DNA from: Ga0074139 sp964515195
Lineage (GTDB): Bacteria; Bdellovibrionota; Bdellovibrionia; Bdellovibrionales; Bdellovibrionaceae
DNA: 64,000 nt
NCBI GenBank assembly: GCA_964515195.1
Contig: CAZETK010000010.1
Location: forward strand, 1-64,000
Direction of reading: 5' to 3'
The notes beneath the pieces are model-generated. The model was not told the DNA's origin, made no database searches, and was given only the letters and a program-made list of their open reading frames with translations. How positions within the stretch are numbered: position 1 is the stretch's first letter; each line of letters begins with the position of its first letter. The position numbers and the translations under genes are program-made. Shown here piece by piece: positions 18,672 through 25,716 of the stretch.

Positions 18672-20078
18672 ATGAGGCTGTTATTAATTTTTGTTCCCGG
18701 CCTTTTTGCACAAGCGCAATCCACATCTATGGATACAAAGTTCAACACTCCGAAAAACGCTATGCCACTTTCCTCCGGGAAGGAAAAAGCTCTTTTAGGC
18801 TACATTCGCTTCGAGAACCTGCAGTACATGACCCGACTTGAAGAGGCTCCTGAGTTAAGCTCCAGCCAGTTTCTGTCGGGGCATCTTGAGGCTCGATCCT
18901 ACAAGGAAGACCCTGGCACTTTTAACTGGGCGGCCAACATTTCAGCGGGAACTTTTTTTTCGCTGCGCCAAAGTTATTACTCAGTTCAGGAGGCTTTTCT
19001 TTCAACGCCGCTTGATGAAAAATTTGAAGTCACCGTAGGAAGACGAAAATACAATTGGACCGAAGTGGATCGCATTTGGTCGTTGGGGCTGTGGCAACCG
19101 CGCTACGCAATCGATGCTCTTCGCCCGGAAGACCAGGGGTTGACCGGTTTCTTTTTTGAACTTCACAGTGGCGCTGTTCAGTTTCTGGCGTTTGCTTCAC
19201 CGGTCTTTATCCCAACAATGGGCCCTGATATTCGTGAAGAAAATGGACAGCTCAAATCAGATAATCGTTGGTACCGCCCCCCTTCCAGCGAAGCGGGCAA
19301 TATCGAGCTGACGTATAAGATTGATACCGGGGATATTTGGAAGCTGGTTCAGCAGGAAAGTTACGGATTTCACCTGCGTCTGGGACAGGAAGAGTCAGGG
19401 CCTTGGGTGGCCGTTGCAGCAGGGCGCAAGCCCGTCAATGATATTTTGTACCAGCGATGCTTGCGGTGCGTGTCCTCGGATAGTTTGGCCCGGTTTATAG
19501 TGAATCCCCGAGTGGCTCATCATGATGTGGCGTCGGCGGACATCGGCTATCAGTTTGAAAACCTGAAGGCCTCTGTTTCTTACTACGAAGATCATCCGGA
19601 GCTTCTTTTGCCTCCGGAGGATTACGCCATTCAAAAAATTTTCCCGATCAAAGCCTATGCAGGACAGATTGACTGGGACTTGCAGGGTCTCGTGAACCGT
19701 TCGTTAAATCTGCAGGTGGGCTACTTGAGAACCTTTGGGGACCGCATTCAGGATATCGAGCGGAGCGGGGTGGATACGGAAGTGACGCTCTTTAGGGATC
19801 GCTATCGTTTTTCTAATGCGGCCCTCTTTCAAGCGTTAGGGGATTTGACGACATTGATGTCTCGCCCACTCGTGGCGAAGTTGAGTTATATCCGAGAGTT
19901 CCAGCAGGAAGGAAGTATCCTGGGTCTTGAGTTCCAGTATCAATGGGATCGAAAGTGGTCCTTCTTGGCCGGAGTGGATCTTTTGGGAGTCGACGATAAG
20001 AATAACGCCAAACCCGGCTTTATCAATGATTATCGAGCCAACGACCGTGCCTATGCAGGAGCTTCTTATGTTTTCTGA
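18672..20078 (+). CDS. Putative outer-membrane beta-barrel protein, pair member A1
   Basis: ATG 18672 gives the signal peptide MRLLLIFVPGLFAQAQS and a 468-aa product. Mature sequence is built from aromatic alternating strands and ends in YAGASYVF, the aromatic C-terminus typical of BAM-assembled barrels. Two landmarks, GRRKYNWTEVDRIWSLG and FASPVFIPTMGP, are matched in the protein at 39430-40782 (GRKKKTFSSLDERWVLG and FWSPLYIPDQGP), so the two are paralogues. A C-x2-C (RCLRCVSS) is unique to this copy. The gene overlaps the downstream lipoprotein by 11 nt, and the same overlap occurs in the other pair. The A protein likely anchors or exports the lipoprotein. The start is the least certain point: no good ribosome site is seen. 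Confidence 0.78.
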   Translation: MRLLLIFVPGLFAQAQSTSMDTKFNTPKNAMPLSSGKEKALLGYIRFENLQYMTRLEEAPELSSSQFLSGHLEARSYKEDPGTFNWAANISAGTFFSLRQSYYSVQEAFLSTPLDEKFEVTVGRRKYNWTEVDRIWSLGLWQPRYAIDALRPEDQGLTGFFFELHSGAVQFLAFASPVFIPTMGPDIREENGQLKSDNRWYRPPSSEAGNIELTYKIDTGDIWKLVQQESYGFHLRLGQEESGPWVAVAAGRKPVNDILYQRCLRCVSSDSLARFIVNPRVAHHDVASADIGYQFENLKASVSYYEDHPELLLPPEDYAIQKIFPIKAYAGQIDWDLQGLVNRSLNLQVGYLRTFGDRIQDIERSGVDTEVTLFRDRYRFSNAALFQALGDLTTLMSRPLVAKLSYIREFQQEGSILGLEFQYQWDRKWSFLAGVDLLGVDDKNNAKPGFINDYRANDRAYAGASYVF

Positions 20079-22734
20079 CCGCAAGCTTCTGAAGATTTTT
20101 AAGATGGTCCTAACTTTGGCTGCGGTGACAGTTGTAGGTGGCTGTGTCCCGGAGTGGGGGGAAAAACCGCCCGACGACGAAGGTCTTCAGTTGGCTTCAA
20201 CCCAATGTCTGAGTCGGGCGGCGACTCAGCTGAAAGGCTTTTTTGAAGCTGAAGCTACCCCAGAGAGTCTTAGAGAAGCCTGGGCCTGCGTTGAGCTCGC
20301 TTTTCTTCAGTTTGAAAAATACGTTCATGGACGCAATGAAGAGCACTACACCTCTCAAGAAATCGTCGACTTTCTGAAAAAAAACTTTTTCACCGACAGC
20401 GAGCTGGAAAAACACCAAATCACACCGCAACTGCAGGTGGAACTCATGCGGATCAAGCAAATTTTTGTCGGTGGGAACGTGGACTATGTGACTCGAGAAG
20501 AGCTGCGAAATTCACCGGTGGTGTTCCGACGCCTAAGGGATCTCAGCATCCAAATCAACCCTTACATGAAAATTATCATGATGAGCTGGAAGCCCAACTT
20601 GCGGCTTCAGGGCTCGGATGATTTGGAAGAGTTTGAGGTTTCCAATTTAGCACTTCAGGAATTTGTTAAAAATATCGCTGATCTGATCAAGGTGAATGAA
20701 TCCCAATACAAGCTCGATTATGTTGTGAACCTGATTCGGGAGTTTGAAAAGTTCTTTGGAGAAGAGTGGGATTGGGTTAAGGATCTTGAAAAGTTTCTCC
20801 CAGGTGCGCGTAAGCTCAAGGTCACACTGGCGGGTGGGGGTGAAGATCATATCACCAACTTGGAATGGACCCCCGTTCTGACTCTGGGGGCTCGGGGATA
20901 TTATCAGTATCTTCGTTATTATTACTTTATTCAAAATACTCACGAAACCGGCAGTGGAATCGGAATGGTTTATATTGCCCGGACCCTGGAGGATTCATTT
21001 TCGATTTTCCGCGATATGTTGGTGAACAAAAAGGCCGGGTTCATCTCTCGGCGTGAGATTTACGAGCTACTTAAGGCCTTTGAAGGGGTATGGGAGGACT
21101 TACGGGTTTCTGAACCCCTGATCCTGGAATTCATGAAGATCAAGCAACTTCTGATCGGAGGCTCAGTCGAAAGCTTTACGGTGGCTGACTTTGAGCAAGC
21201 CCGCTTGGATGTGCCTAAATATCGAAAGATTATTGAAGGGATCCTGCCTTACTACAGGATTTTTATTTTTGACTGGGAATATGATTTTTACACTCCTGAA
21301 AAAGCCCGTGAGATTTTTACCGAGAGCCGGGTGAGACTTCTGGAGGTTCTTAAAGATATCAGCTCTTTGCTTAAGAACAGCTATAGTTATCATGAATTGT
21401 TGTCCATTCTGCAAGAAGTGGGACATTTGTATCCCAGCGAAGACGGCGAAAGCCTGTACGAGGCGTTCAATAAGTTTGAACCTTTATTTATCGAGGCCAA
21501 CCGTCTTTTGTTTGGTCAGGAAAATTCTGTTGTCAACAAGGAAGCTTGGTCGAAACTTTTGCCATTGGTGGGGAAATTCTACTCTCTATACCAGTATTAT
21601 GATTACTTCATGGAGGGAAAGACCCTTCGTGCAACCCGTGCCCTAACTGACTTAGGTGAGGTCGTTGATGGTGGCGTTCAGCTTTTTCATGATATTTTGA
21701 CTTTGAAAGAAGGGGGTCATTTTTCGCAAGCCGAATTGGTTCAGTTGAGCTTGACACTCTCAAAAGCTGATATTTTTCCCGCTACGATCCAGGAAAGTAC
21801 TTACCAAGGTCTTTGGACATTGGCGCTTCAGCATCTCCTATTTGATCCGGAAAAAAGGCAGGCGGGCCAGAAAAACGAAAAACTTGGGCGCGATCAACTT
21901 CGTTCCTTACAGGGTAAATTCACAAACTGGCAACTGACTCAAATCGCTTTGAATAATGTTTTTAAAAACGATCCGAATCTTAGCCTCGAGCCAAATGAAT
22001 TGCTGCGAACTCTCCACGGACTTATATATCAAACGGATCTCGGTCCCGTCGTCAAAGACGGTCTTAAAGAAGTGTTTGATCTGTTAAAAGTTGAAACTTC
22101 GCAGACTTTGGATTCGAAGAATCGCTTAGAGGTTTCGAATCGCAAGAATTGGCGTTACAAGCTCAATGGTGCATTTCAAGCGAATTTAAGTCGTGCCTTA
22201 TCTCGACTTTTGATCGAAGCCTTTTCGAACGAAAAGGGCCTTCATCGCGTTGACCGCTGCGATACTCATTTAGCCTTTGAGTTGATCAATCCTTTGCTAA
22301 AGGATTTGGATTTATTTGATTTGGATATTGGCTTTATCGATTCACGATTTTTAGAGGCTAATATCTTCATGATCCGCGGAAATGGGGATCACTATCTGGA
22401 TAAATTTGAGCTTGCAGAAATCACAACTGTGATTTCCTCGGGCTTGGTTGTTCATAAAGATCTTGAAGGTTCACTTAAAAAGAACTGCCGAATTTATCAG
22501 GACACTGAAGGCAAAGACTTTGTGACATTCAATTGTTTAAGCGAACACCATTATTTGGCAGTTCGTAAGTACATGGACAATCTTCCAGAGTTTAAAGCTT
22601 TCGTCGAGAAGATCGCCGCACAAGATAAGGGTAGGACCCATGGTTCCGATGAAGTCGCGACCCTCGCAGGTTACCCGAAATGGCGAAATGTTTTCCGTGC
22701 CACCATGAAAGCTACGGGCTGGAAAAGTAACTAA
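20068..22734 (+). CDS. Large EF-hand-like lipoprotein, pair member B1 (N-terminal part; in-frame TAA)
   Basis: ATG 20068 follows GGAG and lies inside the end of the barrel gene. The lipobox is TVVGGC (Cys at about residue 30). The body is helical and highly charged. A motif hh-x-K-x-hh-GG recurs: LMRIKQIFVGGN (about residue 125), FMKIKQLLIGGS (about 355) and a weaker ANRLLFGQ (about 477). An EF-hand-like loop, GNGDHYLDKFEL, lies near residue 770. The frame ends at TAA 22732-22734, but reads on for a further 228 codons with a normal sequence that aligns to the paralogue at 40772-43075, so 888 aa is probably a truncated form of about 1116. No enzyme motif is seen. It probably lies on the outer membrane and binds calcium. 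Confidence 0.78.
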   Translation: MFSDRKLLKIFKMVLTLAAVTVVGGCVPEWGEKPPDDEGLQLASTQCLSRAATQLKGFFEAEATPESLREAWACVELAFLQFEKYVHGRNEEHYTSQEIVDFLKKNFFTDSELEKHQITPQLQVELMRIKQIFVGGNVDYVTREELRNSPVVFRRLRDLSIQINPYMKIIMMSWKPNLRLQGSDDLEEFEVSNLALQEFVKNIADLIKVNESQYKLDYVVNLIREFEKFFGEEWDWVKDLEKFLPGARKLKVTLAGGGEDHITNLEWTPVLTLGARGYYQYLRYYYFIQNTHETGSGIGMVYIARTLEDSFSIFRDMLVNKKAGFISRREIYELLKAFEGVWEDLRVSEPLILEFMKIKQLLIGGSVESFTVADFEQARLDVPKYRKIIEGILPYYRIFIFDWEYDFYTPEKAREIFTESRVRLLEVLKDISSLLKNSYSYHELLSILQEVGHLYPSEDGESLYEAFNKFEPLFIEANRLLFGQENSVVNKEAWSKLLPLVGKFYSLYQYYDYFMEGKTLRATRALTDLGEVVDGGVQLFHDILTLKEGGHFSQAELVQLSLTLSKADIFPATIQESTYQGLWTLALQHLLFDPEKRQAGQKNEKLGRDQLRSLQGKFTNWQLTQIALNNVFKNDPNLSLEPNELLRTLHGLIYQTDLGPVVKDGLKEVFDLLKVETSQTLDSKNRLEVSNRKNWRYKLNGAFQANLSRALSRLLIEAFSNEKGLHRVDRCDTHLAFELINPLLKDLDLFDLDIGFIDSRFLEANIFMIRGNGDHYLDKFELAEITTVISSGLVVHKDLEGSLKKNCRIYQDTEGKDFVTFNCLSEHHYLAVRKYMDNLPEFKAFVEKIAAQDKGRTHGSDEVATLAGYPKWRNVFRATMKATGWKSN

Positions 22735-22797
22735 GGCTCTGGCGGCATTATAGAAGAATCCGTTGATGTAGACGACAACCTTTATTATCCATTTATC

Positions 22798-23418
22798 TTG
22801 CACTACTGGGAGATCCTATACGCAAAGTTTGATTACTCGCGGGTTGATGGCATTATTCAAACTTCGGAAGCTCGTAAGGCCTTTCCCACCTTCAAGCCCC
22901 TTCTTAAAGAATTGGCCCAGGACCAGATTGAATCCGGCCTTATCAGTGAAAGTGATTTACTGGCAGTTTTCACCTTTATTCTTCGTTATCAAGAAGAGCC
23001 GGGATTCTCTAACTTCATAAGGTGGTTGACCTGGAAGGCCAATCCTAAGAAGTGGGATGTCTGGGTCAGCCGAACCGAACTGGCTGGTATTCTGGAATAC
23101 ATCGCCGATAAGGTTTCCAGTCGTAGTCGGACATATTTGTCGAAAAATCGCTGTGACGGTAAAGCATCTAAGGACGATGCTGTGACGCCGATTCCGGGTG
23201 AGATTGATCCTTGGGCTCCGCAACCAACGGATCCGCCTCATACCCCAGCAGAACCGCCTGAAGCTCCAGGAACTCAGCCCCCGGCAGAGGGGCGCCCGGC
23301 AGAGGGGCGCCCGGGAGAAGGCGAGCCGCCACCTCAGTCAGATGATGATTTTCCTGATTTTGGAGATGATTTTCCTGATTTTGATGAAGAGCCAAGCCCT
23401 TTAGAGGCCGCCCCTTAG
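22798..23418 (+). CDS. C-terminal part of lipoprotein B1, separated by an in-frame stop
   Basis: This frame is the direct continuation of 20068-22734; the 21 codons 22735-22797 between them (GSGGIIEESVDVDDN...) are also open. It starts formally at TTG 22798 (LHYWEILYAKFDYSRVDG), without a ribosome site, so it is unlikely to be translated alone. Its first 100 residues match the region of the paralogue around VEGLYVEFDRDRDQLLS. The last 60 residues are low-complexity: Pro/Glu repeats (PAEGRPAEGRPGEGEPPP) and an Asp/Phe repeat (DDDFPDFGDDFPDFDEE), absent from the paralogue. The acidic tail could bind calcium or mediate export. The end overlaps the convergent dcd gene by 4 nt. Confidence 0.6.
   Translation: MHYWEILYAKFDYSRVDGIIQTSEARKAFPTFKPLLKELAQDQIESGLISESDLLAVFTFILRYQEEPGFSNFIRWLTWKANPKKWDVWVSRTELAGILEYIADKVSSRSRTYLSKNRCDGKASKDDAVTPIPGEIDPWAPQPTDPPHTPAEPPEAPGTQPPAEGRPAEGRPGEGEPPPQSDDDFPDFGDDFPDFDEEPSPLEAAP
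23281..23325 (+). repeat. 15-bp tandem repeat in the lipoprotein tail
   Basis: The unit ccggcagaggggcgc occurs twice perfectly (23281-23295, 23296-23310) and once degenerate (ccgggagaaggcgag). It encodes the PAEGR repeats. In-frame 15-bp units can expand or contract without a frameshift. Confidence 0.75.
23344..23385 (+). repeat. 21-bp tandem repeat encoding DDFPDFG/D
   Basis: Two copies of a 21-bp unit, gatgattttcctgattttg plus two bases, lie at 23344-23364 and 23365-23385 with one or two mismatches at the end. It encodes the acidic, aromatic end of the lipoprotein and, like the 15-bp unit, keeps the frame. Confidence 0.72.
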
Positions 23419-23951
23419 AATTGATTTTTCCACATCATGGATTCAGTGGGAGTTGGAACCACATCGTTATATTTTGCGGATTTTTTCTTGTTATAGGGAG
23501 TGAGGATCTCGCCTTTGACCTGAAAGTAAATCAATTGCCCGATGGGCATACCATGGTAAACACGAACAGGCTTCTTAACGGAAATTTCCAAGGTCCAGTA
23601 GTTGCAAAAACCCACATCACCTTTACCGGCGGTAGCGTGAATGTCTATACCCAGGCGACCGACGCTGGATTTGCCTTCCAGGAATGGGACATGCGCCAAG
23701 GTCTCGGTGTATTCAAGGGTGACGCCCAAATAGAAATTATCCGGGGTTAATACATAACCATCTTCCGGGATCTCAAAAGTCTCGATCTGATTGTGCTTGC
23801 GGGCATCCAATATGCTGTCTTTGTAGACGCCAAGGGTTTTCCCCAGATGAACATCGTACGAGTTAGTGCCCAAGCACTCACGGCGAAAAGGTTCAACTTT
23901 GATGGAGCCTTTTTCCATGCAGTCCAGAATTTCTTGATCGGTTAAAATCAT
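23415..23951 (-). CDS. dcd: dCTP deaminase
   Basis: The 178-aa enzyme deaminates dCTP to dUTP, the first step to dUMP for thymidylate synthesis. The family markers are visible: MILTDQEILDCME at the N-terminus, the phosphate-binding EGKSSVGRLGI (92-102), and catalytic Glu122 in YWTLEISVKKP, followed by the G-M-P-I-G-Q motif. It is homotrimeric in known members. Length is normal. The start ATG 23951 follows the rpmG stop by only 3 nt on the minus strand, so the two are one operon. The end overlaps the convergent lipoprotein tail by 4 nt. Whether it also has dUTPase activity cannot be told from sequence. Confidence 0.94.
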   Translation of the reverse strand: MILTDQEILDCMEKGSIKVEPFRRECLGTNSYDVHLGKTLGVYKDSILDARKHNQIETFEIPEDGYVLTPDNFYLGVTLEYTETLAHVPFLEGKSSVGRLGIDIHATAGKGDVGFCNYWTLEISVKKPVRVYHGMPIGQLIYFQVKGEILTPYNKKKSAKYNDVVPTPTESMMWKNQF

Positions 23952-23954
23952 GGA

Positions 23955-24134
23955 TTACTTGGTTTCGCGATGAAGAGTATGTTGGCGCATATTGGGATTG
24001 TACTTCTTCTTCTCGAGACGACCGGGAGTTTTTGTTTTGTTTTTAGTAGTTGTATAGCGTGATACAGGCTTGCCGGCTGCTTTCGCTTCAGTGCACTCAA
24101 GAGTTACAATAATACGACCGGATTTTTTCGCCAT
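23955..24134 (-). CDS. rpmG: 50S ribosomal protein L33
   Basis: The 59-residue, strongly basic protein reads MAKKSGRIIVTLECTEAKA at the start, with YTTTKNKTKTPGRLEKKKY and a basic end (MRQHTLHRETK). This is the L33 family, a small protein of the large subunit near the E site. It has the single Cys of some variants rather than the four-Cys zinc form, so it is a zinc-independent type. The start ATG 24134 is preceded by AAAGGATAAGGACC. A longer frame from 24221 is a shadow. It leads dcd in a two-gene operon and is divergent from the ChaN-like gene. Confidence 0.95.
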   Translation of the reverse strand: MAKKSGRIIVTLECTEAKAAGKPVSRYTTTKNKTKTPGRLEKKKYNPNMRQHTLHRETK

Positions 24135-24220
24135 GGTCCTTATCCTTTCTGGGAAAAGCCTTTTCGACTTTAAAGAAATAAAGTAAAGAAAGGTTGTAGC
24201 AAAACCAGGAGGCCTCTTCA

Positions 24221-25096
24221 ATGGTAAAATTGGTAAGTCTTAAGATGCTGAGTATGATTTTCGCGTTTTCCTCTGTGGCCTGTGCCTCTGACATGATTTG
24301 GAACTCTCAAGGTGAGACCTCCAGCTATGAAGAGATGCTTCAGGGCCTGCTAACGCAAAGAGTTATCATATTGGGTGAAAATCATGGACTGAAAACCCAT
24401 CAAAACCAACACATGCAAGTGCTTCAGTCTCTTCGCGAGGCGGGAAGTCAGGTCCACGTGGGCTTGGAATTTTTTTCATACCCTGATCAAGCCTTGGTGG
24501 AGGCCTATAAAGAGGGGCAGCTGACCGAGGCTGAATTTCTAGAATCCATTCGGTGGCAGTCCCCGTCCTATGATTATTACCGTGACCAGGCCTTATTCCC
24601 GCAGGCCGACCTGAACGAGAAAACCTGGGCTCTGAATGCGCCTCGAACTCTCACCAGCCAAGTGGCGAAATCAGGGATTGAAAGCCTTCCGGCAGAGTTG
24701 CGAAGGTTACTGCCGCCGAACTTTCAATTGGGTCGGGACTCCTACAGACAACGATTCTTGAAGGCTATCGGGGGAGATCACTTTGAAGATCCGACGGTGG
24801 CGGACCGTTACTTTGCAGCTCAGTCCATTTGGGACGATACCATGGCCTGGAGAATCCGGGGAATATTGGATCAATACCCTCAAGCCGTTGTGGTCGTGAT
24901 TGTTGGCGAATTCCACGTGCAGTATGGAGGAGGCCTTCCAGATCGCCTTCAAGCGCGCGGGGTAGAAAAGGTTGCAACGGTTTCTCAAGTGAACTCGAAT
25001 GGGCTCAGTTCTCAAGACCTTAAAAAAGAGGTTGATCCTGATCAAGAATATGGACCAAGGGCTGATTGGATTTGGACAGCACCTGCCGTAGAGTAG
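24221..25096 (+). CDS. ChaN/haem-binding uptake-like exported protein (DUF399, Tiki superfamily)
   Basis: The 291-aa protein has an N-terminal signal, probably a lipoprotein one (IFAFSSVAC), and the DUF399 signature: RVIILGENHGLKTHQNQHMQ near residue 45, GLEFFSYPDQ, and the C-terminal VVIVGEFHVQYGGGLPDRL. Paired Glu-His sites as in GENH and GEFH are characteristic. Campylobacter ChaN binds haem and shares the fold with Tiki proteases and EreA-type esterases. The function here is either haem uptake or a metal-dependent hydrolase. The start follows AGGAGG. The CheY gene begins 5 nt after its stop, so they are co-transcribed. Confidence 0.85.
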   Translation: MVKLVSLKMLSMIFAFSSVACASDMIWNSQGETSSYEEMLQGLLTQRVIILGENHGLKTHQNQHMQVLQSLREAGSQVHVGLEFFSYPDQALVEAYKEGQLTEAEFLESIRWQSPSYDYYRDQALFPQADLNEKTWALNAPRTLTSQVAKSGIESLPAELRRLLPPNFQLGRDSYRQRFLKAIGGDHFEDPTVADRYFAAQSIWDDTMAWRIRGILDQYPQAVVVVIVGEFHVQYGGGLPDRLQARGVEKVATVSQVNSNGLSSQDLKKEVDPDQEYGPRADWIWTAPAVE

Positions 25097-25100
25097 GGGT

Positions 25101-25505
25101 ATGTTTCCTCAAGAAACTCGAATTTTAGTGATAGATGATATGCCCTCCATTCGCGATCTGGTGAAAAACCAGCTTAAGACAATGGGGTTCAAGACAATTT
25201 TCGAAGCGCAAGACGGCGAGGAAGGCCTGGAGATGCTGCACAAGTATCTGAAGGACGGCGAGCCCATTGAGCTGGTAATTTCAGATTGGAATATGCCAAA
25301 ACTGAAGGGGCTGGAGCTTCTGAAGAAGGTTCGAGCTTCTCAAGAATTCAAAGATCTGCCATTTGTTTTGCTGACCTCAGAAGCCGAACGTGAACAAGTC
25401 ACAGAAGCCGTTCTTTCGGGAGTCTCGCAGTATATTGTCAAGCCCTTCTCGGCTAAGATCTTCGAAGATAAATTAAAAACTGTTTGGGATAAGCACAAAA
25501 AATAA
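25101..25505 (+). CDS. Single-domain CheY-like response regulator
   Basis: The 134-aa receiver domain has the acidic pocket Asp12-Asp13 (LVIDDMPSIRDL), phosphoacceptor Asp62 (LVISDWNMPKLKG), Thr in FVLLTSEAER and Lys in YIVKPFSAKIF. No output domain is attached, as in CheY. It probably accepts phosphate from the Hpt-containing kinase encoded convergently at 25717-27666, across a large palindrome. The gene is 4 nt after the ChaN-like gene, with a weak ribosome site (GGGGT). CheY and motility or switch-motor control is possible; this copy is not in a typical che operon. Confidence 0.93.
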   Translation: MFPQETRILVIDDMPSIRDLVKNQLKTMGFKTIFEAQDGEEGLEMLHKYLKDGEPIELVISDWNMPKLKGLELLKKVRASQEFKDLPFVLLTSEAEREQVTEAVLSGVSQYIVKPFSAKIFEDKLKTVWDKHKK

Positions 25506-25546
25506 TAGCTTCGTTTTTTCACAAAAAGTTCTCGCCTCGTGCGGGG

Positions 25547-25670
25547 GCCTGGTGGTCCTTTCTCAAAATTCAGACCTCTAGCAAGCGTGACGCGTTCCCC
25601 GCGCCGCAGGTGTGGGGATGCTGGCGAGGACAGGAGTCCGTGTCTGAATTTTGAGAAAGGACCACCAGGC
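25547..25670. repeat. 124-bp palindromic element with perfect 29-bp inverted arms
   Basis: The left arm (25547-25575) begins gcctggtggtcctttctc; the right arm (25642-25670) is its exact reverse complement, ending gagaaaggaccaccaggc. The 66-nt centre is GC-rich and can fold further: GCGTTCCCC against GGGGATGC, and GGAC-AGGA-GTCC. It lies between the convergent CheY and kinase genes. The size, perfect arms and internal structure fit a multicopy palindromic element (REPIN or MITE-like) or a very strong bidirectional terminator, though no poly-T tract follows the arms. Confidence 0.8.
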
Positions 25671-25716
25671 TTCGCGCTGGAGAGTGGGTGTTTTTGGAAA
25701 GACTTGGCGGGGTTGA

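Noticed and set aside
9712..22734. Reassigned TAG/TAA codons
   Set aside because: Both codons end many intact genes here, so the genetic code is standard; isolated mutation or readthrough fits better.
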